In this document: positions 1 to 9,556 of the stretch, one piece after another
How the letters are laid out: every line of letters begins with the position of its first letter
Numbering within the stretch: position 1 is the stretch's first letter
Origin: Ignavibacterium sp.
Lineage (GTDB): Bacteria > Bacteroidota > Ignavibacteria > Ignavibacteriales > Ignavibacteriaceae
DNA length: 64,000 nt
Reading direction: 5' to 3'
Assembly: GCA_018335755.1 (NCBI GenBank)
Contig: JAGXRK010000012.1
Location: 1-64,000, forward strand
Translations under genes and position numbers: made by a program
The notes under the pieces: model-generated
What the model was told of the DNA's origin: nothing
What the model saw: the letters and a program-made list of their open reading frames with translations, nothing else
The model's database searches: none

Positions 1-2891
1 GAGTTATTCGTCTCTGTGGCTGTTGTCCAGTTTACAACTACATTATTCTTATCTGCTGCTGCCCTTAATGATGAAAGCTCAACAGGTATTTCCTGCAGAT
101 TCATTGTAACAGGTACTGTTACTGTTGAGTTTACAGGATCATTGCTGCTGATAACTACATCCATTGAATAATCACCAAGCGGATAATCCTCTGAATTAAA
201 AGTCAGAACCAGGTCTACTGCGTTGCCATTATATATGGTTCCGCCGGTAATATCTCCTGCAAGCCATTCAGGGTCTGCTGATATCTTTACTGCCAGTCCG
301 TTTGTTACATAGGTTGCATTGTATGCTACCTGAAGTCCTACTGTTCCGGCTGCATCTTCAATTCCAACTGTGGCTGAGTTCAGTGTCGCATTCATATTGT
401 TGTAGTAGAACATTATCCTTCCGTTTGAATAAAGCACTATCTGGAAGGTTAATGATCCAGTAGCTGAATATTTCTGCCAGTTTGTAAACTGTACAATGAA
501 TTTGTTGCCATCCTGTTTGTAATGCACTGTTCCCTGGGTTCTGCCGTCAAGATCATCCCAGAATGGCGCTATATACTCATTGGGTACATTTGTGTTTGGT
601 ATTGCTGCATTTGTAAAGATGTTGCTACTTATTGTGTTAAATAGCAGCAATCCGTTACTGCTTACATATACCTGGGTCTTTGGATTTCCGTAAAAGTTAA
701 AGTTGAATCCCAGCGGGAACGGACCTGCATAGCCTTCATCTTTAGGATCGAAGGTGCCGGTTGCTACCCAGTTTGTTGCTAATGTTCCTGTTGAAACAAT
801 ATCATCCCATACATACTGTGGACCGTTTGGTTCATTGCTGTCTATCCAACTATAGCCGAACGGATCAGGTCCGCCCTGTCCTTCTAAGCTTACTCCATAT
901 ACTTCCGGTTGATTATTCTTATCAATTCCGCCTATTGCTTCTTCAGGTGTACTGCTTTGAGGAACAAATTTGGCTTCAATTAAACCTTCCGGGAAAGTGT
1001 TGTTTTCTAAGGATACTGAAAAATCAAGCGTAGATGGTACTGCTGTAATGTTTGATATTGTTATAGTATCTGTATAAGTGGTTTGTGGGAACAGTATATG
1101 ACTTATACTTAATGGATCAACATCTATCTGCGGTGCTGCCCACGTTGTGCCTGATGCCGGGTTTGACAAATCTGATTTGTTCCCCCACATATCGAAAGAT
1201 TTTATTGCAAAATAATATGTTGTGGCAAAATCGAGTTCTAATATTGTTAAAGTCTCAGCTGCTCCTGTTGAGTCTGGTACATCAGGGAAATTAATTTGAT
1301 CAGCAGAATAAAATGATATCGAATCAGTAATTGGCAAGGTAGAGAAACGTATATCATAAGCTACCACACCATTTCTTGATGTATCAAGTGGAACTGTCCA
1401 GCTTAATTCTAAACTATTTGAGGTTGGTTCACTTACAGATAAGTCAATTATTGCATTTGGAGGAATGGTATCAGGACTTGTGAAAACTGAGATAAGTGCG
1501 TTATATAAATTAAGTCTTCCTCCTGTAACGGTAATTCCCTGGAGTGCAGGAATTGGATCTGTTGCATCAAGCAGCAATTGCTTAAATAGTAAAGCTCCTG
1601 TTCCAGGATTTGCTTTGTAAGATTCCATTATACTCTGTTGTGCAGCTGAAAACATTAATCCAACCGCTCCCGTAACGTGTGGTGTTGCCATTGAAGTACC
1701 AGTCAAGCTGGAATATCCACCACCGGGCACTGTATTTAATACCGATGTACCTGGAGCACCAAGATCTATAGTTGTTAATCCATATGCTGCACCACTATTC
1801 TTTAAATCAGAACTTGTTGTGTTTGTAATAGAGATTAACCAATCACTTGGACAAGCTGTAGGAATATCACCTTGAATATCAACATTAATATTAGCATTAG
1901 CAGTTGCACCCATACTAAGAATACCTTGGACGCCGAGAGAATCATACATTGCACACCAGAGCGGAAAATTGGCAGGATTTCCATAATCAACTCCAAAAGA
2001 AGCATTAGTGGCTACAACAAATGCACCCTGAGCACCATTTGTCTGGTTATAAAGTTTTCTCGCCTTAAGTACGTAATTATAAGCTACAATAACAGTTGAT
2101 TCAGTGCCGGAAGAACCTTGTATCGGCATTATCTGAGTATTCCAGTTTACACCAGAAACACCTACTGCGTTATTGCCTCTAGCAGCAGCGATTCCGGAAA
2201 CATGAGTTCCGTGTTGAGAACTTGTAATATTTCCATTGTTATTATATGCATTCCAACCATTGAAATCATCTATGTAACCATTGCCGTCATCATCAATTCC
2301 ATTGCCGGGAATTTCAGCCCAGTTTTTCCAGAAATAAAGATCTACATGGTTTAAATCAAAACCGTTATCAACAATAGCAAGAACGATAGTATCACCGGTT
2401 GCTGTAACACCACCCGTTGCAAGATCCCAGGCAGAGACAGCTTTTATATCAGCACCTGGTACACCTCCACTTTGACCGGTATTTTGTAAAGCCCACTGTT
2501 CATTGAACCTTGGATCGTTAGGCATTGCGTCGTTATTAAGTTTAAACCAGGCTTCAAGGCTCTTAATTTTTTCTTCTACGGCTTCACGAAGTTGAACATA
2601 GTGATTGAACTGAACAATTTTTACTTCCGGATGTAACCTGACAGTGAAAAGAATATCATCATCAGAAATTTTGGTTTGATCGTAACCTAGGAGCCAAATA
2701 TTCATATGTTCGGATAGTAATTGTTTGGCTTCCAATCCAATGGCAGAAAAGCTTTCTGTAACATTGGAAATTTTATCATTGGCGGAGAGTTGTACCATAA
2801 TTTGGCCAGGTACAAATCTTTCTTCCTGTGCAATTGAAAAATGCGATAAAAATAATAGAACTAATAGAAAAAGTATTGAAATGTGTTTCAT
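1..2891 (-). CDS. S8 (subtilisin-like) serine peptidase, secreted, C-terminus truncated by window start
   Basis: Own reverse-strand translation: MKHISILFLLVLLFLSHFSIAQEERFVPGQIMVQL (signal peptide), AIVDNGFDLNHVDLYF (Asp motif), QHGTHVSGIAAARGN (His motif), GTSMATPHVTGAVGL (Ser motif), then Fn3-like and other beta-rich regions. Absent from the ORF track because it runs off the edge. Confidence 0.9.
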   Translation of the reverse strand, partial: MKHISILFLLVLLFLSHFSIAQEERFVPGQIMVQLSANDKISNVTESFSAIGLEAKQLLSEHMNIWLLGYDQTKISDDDILFTVRLHPEVKIVQFNHYVQLREAVEEKIKSLEAWFKLNNDAMPNDPRFNEQWALQNTGQSGGVPGADIKAVSAWDLATGGVTATGDTIVLAIVDNGFDLNHVDLYFWKNWAEIPGNGIDDDGNGYIDDFNGWNAYNNNGNITSSQHGTHVSGIAAARGNNAVGVSGVNWNTQIMPIQGSSGTESTVIVAYNYVLKARKLYNQTNGAQGAFVVATNASFGVDYGNPANFPLWCAMYDSLGVQGILSMGATANANINVDIQGDIPTACPSDWLISITNTTSSDLKNSGAAYGLTTIDLGAPGTSVLNTVPGGGYSSLTGTSMATPHVTGAVGLMFSAAQQSIMESYKANPGTGALLFKQLLLDATDPIPALQGITVTGGRLNLYNALISVFTSPDTIPPNAIIDLSVSEPTSNSLELSWTVPLDTSRNGVVAYDIRFSTLPITDSISFYSADQINFPDVPDSTGAAETLTILELDFATTYYFAIKSFDMWGNKSDLSNPASGTTWAAPQIDVDPLSISHILFPQTTYTDTITISNITAVPSTLDFSVSLENNTFPEGLIEAKFVPQSSTPEEAIGGIDKNNQPEVYGVSLEGQGGPDPFGYSWIDSNEPNGPQYVWDDIVSTGTLATNWVATGTFDPKDEGYAGPFPLGFNFNFYGNPKTQVYVSSNGLLLFNTISSNIFTNAAIPNTNVPNEYIAPFWDDLDGRTQGTVHYKQDGNKFIVQFTNWQKYSATGSLTFQIVLYSNGRIMFYYNNMNATLNSATVGIEDAAGTVGLQVAYNATYVTNGLAVKISADPEWLAGDITGGTIYNGNAVDLVLTFNSEDYPLGDYSMDVVISSNDPVNSTVTVPVTMNLQEIPVELSSLRAAADKNNVVVNWTTATETNN

Positions 2892-3130
2892 TGCAGCTCA
2901 CCTGAGTTTAGTTATTAATCAGAAAGGGTTATTAGCAAGATAGATTATCTTATTTTTAAATAATTAAATATCATATTATGTCACTACAAATTAGCAAGAA
3001 ACTAATCATAGATACAACGAGTGTGAAATTATTTTTACTCTTACTGACCAGTCTATTATCAATCTCAGATCATTCTCAATTTTATGTGGTTCCGAATAAA
3101 AAGACTTAATTATGTAAACGAAGTGCTTCA

Positions 3131-3158
3131 TAAAAGAAAAATCCCAAAGAATTGGGAT
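3131..3158 (-). terminator. Rho-independent terminator (minus strand)
   Basis: Perfect 7-bp stem ATCCCAA/TTGGGAT with 4-nt loop; on the minus strand followed by TTTTCTTTTA. Confidence 0.7.
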
Positions 3159-3226
3159 TAAGTTGTGAGCGCTGAAGGAGTCTTCAAAAGGTATTTCAAA
3201 AGGGAAGAACCTCCGACTCTTGAGAT

Positions 3227-3255
3227 AAAAAAACCTTGCTGGTAGGGAAAGCAAG
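3227..3255 (-). terminator. Hairpin terminator immediately downstream of tRNA-Val
   Basis: Minus strand CTTGCT-TTCCCTACC-AGCAAG followed by GTTTTTTTA. Confidence 0.65.
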
Positions 3256-3260
3256 TTTAG

Positions 3261-3338
3261 TGGTGGGCGCTGAAGGAGTCGAACCTCCGACCCTCTGCTT
3301 GTAAGGCAGATGCTCTGAACCAACTGAGCTAAGCGCCC
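3261..3338 (-). tRNA. tRNA-Val (anticodon TAC), encoded CCA
   Basis: Reverse complement GGGCGCTTAGCTCAGTTGGTTCAGAGCATCTGCCTTACAAGCAGAGGGTCGGAGGTTCGACTCCTTCAGCGCCCACCA folds as a cloverleaf: 7-bp acceptor GGGCGCT/AGCGCCC, anticodon loop CTTACAA, T-loop TTCGACT. Confidence 0.93.
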
Positions 3339-3406
3339 AAATCAATAAAAATTGTTGGACAAATATGTTACTTTTCTTTTATAAAACCAAACTAATTTTA
3401 ACCTCG

Positions 3407-3479
3407 AGCGAGAGACGGGACTCGAACCCGCGACTCTCAGCTTGGGAAGCTAATACTCTACCAACTGAGTTACCCCCGC
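3407..3479 (-). tRNA. tRNA-Gly (anticodon CCC), CCA not encoded
   Basis: Reverse complement GCGGGGGTAACTCAGTTGGTAGAGTATTAGCTTCCCAAGCTGAGAGTCGCGGGTTCGAGTCCCGTCTCTCGCT; anticodon loop TTCCCAA, T-loop TTCGAGT, acceptor GCGGGGG/CTCTCGC with G-U pairs. Confidence 0.92.
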
Positions 3480-3700
3480 CAATAATTAACAAACTAACCA
3501 TTTCAAAACTATAAGATGAAAATAAGAATTTCAATGAGATCTGTTGTGATTTTATAAATACATCAGTAATAAACTGCAGTAGATATTAAATTATTGAAAA
3601 TGATTTAATAAAAGATGGTAGAATAGAATTACAATGCAGAGTGTTGAACTAAATTACTATATAGGAAAAAATATCCCTTTATTTCAATTTAGTTCAACAC

Positions 3701-4084
3701 CTATAGAAGAGAATATATCTTTTTAAGGAAGGGATCCTGTTGTTTTCTGAAACTCTGTACTGCTTCTTCCAGTGTTTCATAAGTTTCAAATATTTCGATT
3801 GTTCCGGTATAATTCAGTAATGAATTTGCAAAAAGACCTGGTTTAATTAGTTTCATTATTCCGCCACGGCCGCGTAATTTTTTATAGGTTACTACCATAA
3901 CACCAATAAATGTTGAATCCATAAATTCACATTTACTTAAATCGATTATCAAATTATGGTGACCGTATAGGATATCCTCATCAAGAATTTGTTTAAATTC
4001 TTTTGCCTCTTTCGCAGTTGCCCTGGTGATATTGACGATCTCAACAAGATATCCGTCAAAGACTTTTCTTTCAAAATCTTGCAT
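3701..4084 (-). CDS. STAS-domain protein (anti-sigma factor antagonist type)
   Basis: 127 aa; LIIDLSKCEFMDSTFIGVMVVTYKKLRGRGG matches the STAS phosphoacceptor-loop pattern. Confidence 0.8.
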   Translation of the reverse strand: MQDFERKVFDGYLVEIVNITRATAKEAKEFKQILDEDILYGHHNLIIDLSKCEFMDSTFIGVMVVTYKKLRGRGGIMKLIKPGLFANSLLNYTGTIEIFETYETLEEAVQSFRKQQDPFLKKIYSLL

Positions 4085-4317
4085 AGTTGTGCCCTCAAAA
4101 ATGAAATAGTTTACTTATAGTACCCAATAAATATGCCATCAAAATTATTAGTTTTTGTCATTATTTATATTCTTAATTGTTTCAAAATACGACAAAAACC
4201 TAGTTTTTCTCAAAACCTGAAAGTGATGCCAGCTATAAGCTCCTGAATAAAGTAAAAATATTTAATCTCAGCAGTACTCTTTCTTTACAGTCAGCTCACA
4301 ACTAGTAATGGAATTAA

Positions 4318-7300
4318 TCAAATCTTAAATGCGCTGCTAACTAATTCTTTCTGTTGTTGATCTGAAATTCTTGCTGATCCAACTGCAGGACTGGCACTTT
4401 CAGGTCTGCCACTATAACTCAATTTTTTCCCTTCAAGAATTTCCACTAATCTTAATAGAATGAAGTTCCAAGCTCCCATATTTTTTGGTTCCTCCTGAAC
4501 CCAAACAGTTTTTTCAAATTTGCTGTAAGAAGAAATAATATTTTTTAGAGTATCTGATTTAAACGGATAAAATTGTTCGATCCGAATGATTGCAGTATCA
4601 TCAATATTATTCTTTTCCCGGAATTTTTTCAGATCATAATAGACTTTGCCGCTGGTGAAAATAATTTTTTTTATTTTCGACTTATTTTTAATTGAAGTAT
4701 CGTCTAATATTTCATTGAATGAGCCAGACAAGAATTCATCTTTTGAAGACTTTGCATCCGGAGAACGCAGAAGACTTTTAGGAGACATGATAACCAGAGG
4801 TTTATGTATTCCATTTTTTATTTGCCTCCTCAGCAAATGAAAGTACTGTGCAGGAGTTGTAACATTTGTAACATACATATTGTCCTCAGCACACAGAATT
4901 AAAAACCTTTCTAATCTTGCACTTGAATGTTCAGGTCCCTGTCCCTCAAAGCCATGTGGAAGTAAAAGCACAATACCATTAGGCACTTTCCACTTTTCAT
5001 ACGAGGCAACTATAAAATTATCAATAATTATCTGAGCACCATTTGCAAAATCACCGAACTGAGCTTCCCATATTACAAGGGCTAATGGATCAGCAGTACT
5101 GTAGCCATATTCAAATCCTAATACTGCTGCTTCTGATAATGAGCTATCCAGGGCTTCTAATTGTGCCTGCTCATCGGCAAGATGATTTAATGGAAAATAT
5201 TCTGTTCCGTTACTAGTATCAGTTAATGCTAGATGACGTTGACTGAAGGTACCTCTAACACTATCCTGACCGCTCAACCGGACAGGTGTACCTTCCATTA
5301 GCAGACTACCGAAGGCAATGGATTCTGCTAATGCCCAATCCGCACGCTCAGAGCCATCGATAAGTTTACGCCTTTTTTCTAAAAACTTTTGCAGTTTCGG
5401 ATGACCATTAAAAGATATTGGAATTGTTGTAATAGTTGTAACTATTTGATTCAATGTTTCTTTAGTAATAAATGTATCTTCTGTCTTAGATGTTCTATTT
5501 ACTTCTTTTTTAGAAACAGCTAAAGGTAGATCGGTGGGAAAAGTTGAAGCCTTTCTTTTTATGTTATCAAATGCTTTACTTAATATTTCATCATATTCAT
5601 TCTGATATTTTTCCAGTTCGTTATCAGTAATGATTTTTTCATTTATCAATCTTCCAGAATATATTTTTTTTACTGAAGGATGAGATTTTATTTTATCATA
5701 AAGGAGAGGTTGTGTAAAACCAGGCTCATCGCCTTCATTATGTCCATATTTTCTATAACCGAACAAATCAATTACAACATCTTTTTTAAAAATCTGTTTA
5801 TACTCAAAAGCTAATTTTGTTACGTATAATGCGGCTTCAGGATCATCGCCGTTTACATGAAAAATCGGCGCCTGGATCATTTTTGCAACATCGGTAGCAT
5901 ATGTAGAAGAACGAGAGTCTTCTGGTGTGGTTGTAAAACCAATTTGATTGTTTACAATAATATGTACTGTACCGCCAGTTCTATAACCTTTTAGTTGTGA
6001 AAGATTTAGAGTTTCAGCTACAACACCTTGCCCGGCAAAAGCTGAGTCACCATGAATCAATACTGGCATAACCCGCTGATAACTTCTTCTGTCACCAAGC
6101 CTTGTTTGCTTTGCACGCACTATTCCTTCAACTACAGGGTTTACCCACTCAAGATGACTGGGATTGGATACAACTGAAACTGTTATGAAATTATCATTCA
6201 TTGTTTTGTATTTTCCTGTTGCACCCAGATGATATTTAACATCGCCAGAACCTTCAATAGAATTAGGATCACGAATATCTTCGAACTCACTTAGTATAGA
6301 GTCAAGTGTTTTTTGAATTATATTAGCTAATACATTTAATCTTCCGCGGTGCGCCATACCAAGCACAACTTCACCAATCCCACTATCTTCTGCCTGATTT
6401 AGGAGCATATCCAAAACAGGAATTAAAGTTTCCGATCCTTCTAATGAAAAGCGCTTATGGCCAATAAATTTTGTGTGAATGAAATTCTCGAACTTCTCAG
6501 CGGCAATCAATTGTTTCAGAATATTTTTCTTTACTTTTTCATCAAAATCAGGTGTATTTTGAATTGGTTCCATTTTACTTTGCAGCCAAACTTTCTCAGC
6601 CGGATTTTGTATATGCATATACTCAACACCTATTTTTTCACAATAGGTCTTTTGCAGCATATTAAGTATCTCGCGCAATGTAGCCATTTTTAAAGCTCCA
6701 AAGCCGCCTGTAATAAAATACCGATCCAGATCCCAAACAGTTAAATTGAAAGATGATGGGTCTAATTCAGGATGGTAGTATACCTGTGAACCGATAGGAT
6801 CAAGATCTGCTATTAAATGACCGCGCACTCTATATAAATTTATAAGCTGAAGCACTTTTGCCTGTTTAACAACTTCATCGGTGCTAGTGGATTTATCAAA
6901 TCCGCCTGGTTGATAATCAGACTCCCATTGTAATGGACGCTGAGGTATTCTTAAAGCTTTAAAGATATCCTCATAAAATTCATCTTTACCAAGCATCAGC
7001 TCATTGATCTCCTTAAGAAATAAACCGGATTCGGCTCCTTGGATTATTCTATGATCATAAGTGCTTGTTATGTTCATAACTTTACTAATTCCAAGTGCTG
7101 ATATGGTTGACGAAGCCATTGCCTGATATTCAGCATTATATTGAATAGCTCCGGTGGCTATTATAGCACCCTGACCAATCATCAGTCGGGGAACAGATGA
7201 TACTGTCCCGATAGTTCCAGGATTAGTAAGTGTGACTGTGGTTCCCACAAATTCTGAAGGATCAATTGTACCTTTTCGAGTCCGTGCAACAATATCTTCA

Positions 7301-7938
7301 TATTTTTCCCAAAACTCATTAAATGAAAGTTCATTTGCATTCTTAATATTCGGAACAATAAGTGTTCTGGAACCGTCCTTTTTTTCAATATCTATTGCAA
7401 GTCCAAGGTTTACATCTTTACGGATTATCAAGTGTGGTTTACCATTAATAATAGTAAATCCGTTATTCATAGCAGGAATTTTTGAAATGGCTTTTAGAAT
7501 TGCCCAGCTAATAAGATGAGTATATGAAATCTTACCAAGATTTTTTTTCTGAAGATACTGATTGATAATGATCCTGTTTTCTTCCAGTAGTTTTACTGCT
7601 ATAGTCCTTTGAGAAGTGGCTACCGGAACAGTTAAACTAGCGGACATATTGTCAAGAATTTTTTGGGTGCTGCCTGCTATTACCTTTATTTCGTCTTCAG
7701 GACCTGGCTGGGGCATTTCAATTCCTGCAGGCAGTGTTAAAAATGATAACTGTTCTTTATTTTCAGAGCCGTTTGTCTTATTTCTACCTTCAATATTACT
7801 AAAGAAATTTTTCCACTGTTCAGGAACCTCCTCTGGTTTGTCTTTGTACTGTTTTTGGAGATATTCAACAAACCAGGTATTTGCGCCAAATTTTTCCAGA
7901 TCTTCTTTTTGTTTTTTTGTGAGTTTTTCTTGTTTCAT
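4318..7938 (-). CDS. kgd: Multifunctional 2-oxoglutarate dehydrogenase E1 / decarboxylase fused to an E2 succinyltransferase catalytic domain (actinobacterial Kgd/OdhA-type)
   Basis: 1206 aa; N-terminal E1 peptide, E2 catalytic domain with STYDHRIIQGAESG, then E1 core (GMAHRGRLNVLANI, GDSAFAGQGVVAET, RKYGHNEGDEP, SQRHLALTD, LPHGFEGQGPEHSSARLERFL). Confidence 0.92.
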   Translation of the reverse strand: MKQEKLTKKQKEDLEKFGANTWFVEYLQKQYKDKPEEVPEQWKNFFSNIEGRNKTNGSENKEQLSFLTLPAGIEMPQPGPEDEIKVIAGSTQKILDNMSASLTVPVATSQRTIAVKLLEENRIIINQYLQKKNLGKISYTHLISWAILKAISKIPAMNNGFTIINGKPHLIIRKDVNLGLAIDIEKKDGSRTLIVPNIKNANELSFNEFWEKYEDIVARTRKGTIDPSEFVGTTVTLTNPGTIGTVSSVPRLMIGQGAIIATGAIQYNAEYQAMASSTISALGISKVMNITSTYDHRIIQGAESGLFLKEINELMLGKDEFYEDIFKALRIPQRPLQWESDYQPGGFDKSTSTDEVVKQAKVLQLINLYRVRGHLIADLDPIGSQVYYHPELDPSSFNLTVWDLDRYFITGGFGALKMATLREILNMLQKTYCEKIGVEYMHIQNPAEKVWLQSKMEPIQNTPDFDEKVKKNILKQLIAAEKFENFIHTKFIGHKRFSLEGSETLIPVLDMLLNQAEDSGIGEVVLGMAHRGRLNVLANIIQKTLDSILSEFEDIRDPNSIEGSGDVKYHLGATGKYKTMNDNFITVSVVSNPSHLEWVNPVVEGIVRAKQTRLGDRRSYQRVMPVLIHGDSAFAGQGVVAETLNLSQLKGYRTGGTVHIIVNNQIGFTTTPEDSRSSTYATDVAKMIQAPIFHVNGDDPEAALYVTKLAFEYKQIFKKDVVIDLFGYRKYGHNEGDEPGFTQPLLYDKIKSHPSVKKIYSGRLINEKIITDNELEKYQNEYDEILSKAFDNIKRKASTFPTDLPLAVSKKEVNRTSKTEDTFITKETLNQIVTTITTIPISFNGHPKLQKFLEKRRKLIDGSERADWALAESIAFGSLLMEGTPVRLSGQDSVRGTFSQRHLALTDTSNGTEYFPLNHLADEQAQLEALDSSLSEAAVLGFEYGYSTADPLALVIWEAQFGDFANGAQIIIDNFIVASYEKWKVPNGIVLLLPHGFEGQGPEHSSARLERFLILCAEDNMYVTNVTTPAQYFHLLRRQIKNGIHKPLVIMSPKSLLRSPDAKSSKDEFLSGSFNEILDDTSIKNKSKIKKIIFTSGKVYYDLKKFREKNNIDDTAIIRIEQFYPFKSDTLKNIISSYSKFEKTVWVQEEPKNMGAWNFILLRLVEILEGKKLSYSGRPESASPAVGSARISDQQQKELVSSAFKI

Positions 7939-8131
7939 CTTTAAAAATTCTCTTGAATAAAAGCTTTGTAAATATTTAATTTCAATTTAATTTGATTATA
8001 GTAGAATCATTCTTAATTTAACGAAGTATTTAGACTTATTACAGTCAAACAAAACACTTCACCTGATTAATAAATTAATCAAATAATTGGATTAGTGAAC
8101 TAAAAATAGTGTAATATTATATAAAATTCAT

Positions 8132-8779
8132 ATGAATTCTAAAAAACAACTAGCTGATATCAGAAAAGAATATCTGCAAGATAGGTTATCTGAGGATAAT
8201 ATTATCCGAAATCCATTTTTACAATTTAAGTTATGGTTTGATCAAGTATTGAAATTAAAAATTGATGAACCTAATGCTATGATTCTGGCGACTTCTGATA
8301 AAAATGGAATTCCATCGGCCCGCACTGTTCTTTTAAAGAGTTTTAATGAAATGGGATTCACTTTTTTTTCAAATTATAAAAGCCGCAAGAGCAGGGAATT
8401 AATTCAAAACCCACGCGCTTCAATAGTCTTTTTCTGGAAGGAGTTAGAACGTCAGGTGAGAATTGACGGGCTGGTTGAAAAATTGAGTAGAAAGGAATCC
8501 GAGGAGTATTTTAATCAGAGACCCTTTGAAAGCAGAATTGCCTCTATTGCCTCGCAGCAAAGCGAAGTGATTCCTGACAGACAATTTCTCGAAGATAAAT
8601 TCGAAATGATCAAACAAGAATATGCAGGTAAAAACCCTTTGATGCCTTTTGATTGGGGAGGTTTTTTAGTCATACCTTATAGATTCGAATTCTGGCAGGG
8701 AAGAGAAAACAGACTTCACGACAGGATCATATTTGAGAAAGCTGGTAACGACTGGAAGCTGAGTCGTTTGTCTCCTTAG
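8132..8779 (+). CDS. pdxH: Pyridoxamine 5'-phosphate oxidase
   Basis: 215 aa; PSARTVLLKSF, FFSNYKSRKSRELIQNPRASIVFFWKELERQVRIDG, EFWQGRENRLHDR, ending WKLSRLSP. Confidence 0.95.
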   Translation: MNSKKQLADIRKEYLQDRLSEDNIIRNPFLQFKLWFDQVLKLKIDEPNAMILATSDKNGIPSARTVLLKSFNEMGFTFFSNYKSRKSRELIQNPRASIVFFWKELERQVRIDGLVEKLSRKESEEYFNQRPFESRIASIASQQSEVIPDRQFLEDKFEMIKQEYAGKNPLMPFDWGGFLVIPYRFEFWQGRENRLHDRIIFEKAGNDWKLSRLSP

Positions 8780-8795
8780 TAAGTCAATAATTTTC

Positions 8796-9527
8796 TTAAT
8801 CAGGTTTTCTTGAAACGAAGTAATAGTTCTGACAAAACGGATTAAGTAATTTTGAAAACAGATAATCAAACGAATTATAAATTGTTGTTATAAAAAGATT
8901 ATTTAGTATTCCCCTGAATGAGTTTCTCGGCATTATGCCATACCTGCCATGCTCAAGGAGTTTCATATTACATTTCTTATTCATTTCTTTAATGTCTTGT
9001 GCTGTGTACTTATAATCATGATTGTATTTTGAATTAATGTGTTTTGTTAGAGCTTCTATCCATGAATACTTGTTCGGGAAATGATAACACACAAATATTC
9101 CCTGTGGTTTTAATATTCTTCTGATTTCATTCAAAGATTGTATCTCATTATTATTTGTGTCCCTAACGTGTTCAAGCACGCCAATTGAAACTACCATGTC
9201 AAATGTTTTATCATCAAAAGGCAAAGGAGCGAGTGGATCCTGATTCAAGTGTAAATTATAATTACCCGGATAAATCTTTTCAAGATGATCGGCAAGATTA
9301 CATTCTATTTCTATCGTGAACGCATCAACCTTATAACCCTGACTCAATAGAAAAAAAGAAAAATGCCCGGATCCTGTTCCCCAATCAAGAACTTTTAATC
9401 CAGGTTTTGCATATTTCCCAACAAGTCTGTACGCATAAAGATATTGTGATCCGGATGTATAACTTCCAAAATGATAAATGTTATTTTTCTTCAGCTCATC
9501 AAAAATATTTTTTACTTCAGAAAGCAC
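8796..9527 (-). CDS. Class I SAM-dependent methyltransferase
   Basis: 243 aa; VLDWGTGSGHFSFFL (motif I), FDMVVSIGVLEHV. Confidence 0.85.
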   Translation of the reverse strand: MLSEVKNIFDELKKNNIYHFGSYTSGSQYLYAYRLVGKYAKPGLKVLDWGTGSGHFSFFLLSQGYKVDAFTIEIECNLADHLEKIYPGNYNLHLNQDPLAPLPFDDKTFDMVVSIGVLEHVRDTNNNEIQSLNEIRRILKPQGIFVCYHFPNKYSWIEALTKHINSKYNHDYKYTAQDIKEMNKKCNMKLLEHGRYGIMPRNSFRGILNNLFITTIYNSFDYLFSKLLNPFCQNYYFVSRKPD

Positions 9528-9556
9528 CTAGTAATACGGAATTTGATTTACAATAA

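Noticed and set aside
761-2943. Plus-strand ORFs 761..1033, 1085..1294, 1872..2099, 2118..2354, 2725..2943
   Set aside because: Antisense to the continuous minus-strand subtilase; low-complexity translations with no recognisable family.
3006-3323. Minus-strand 105-aa ORF
   Set aside because: Runs through the tRNA-Val gene, the tRNA fragment and terminators; not a plausible protein.
4646-7960. ORFs antisense to or frame-shifted within kgd (4646..4840, 6457..6693, 7182..7388, 7232..7519, 7616..7960)
   Set aside because: Shadow ORFs of a strongly supported 1206-aa gene.
8666-8869. Minus-strand 67-aa ORF across the pdxH 3' end
   Set aside because: Shadow ORF overlapping the conserved PdxH C-terminus and the methyltransferase stop region.
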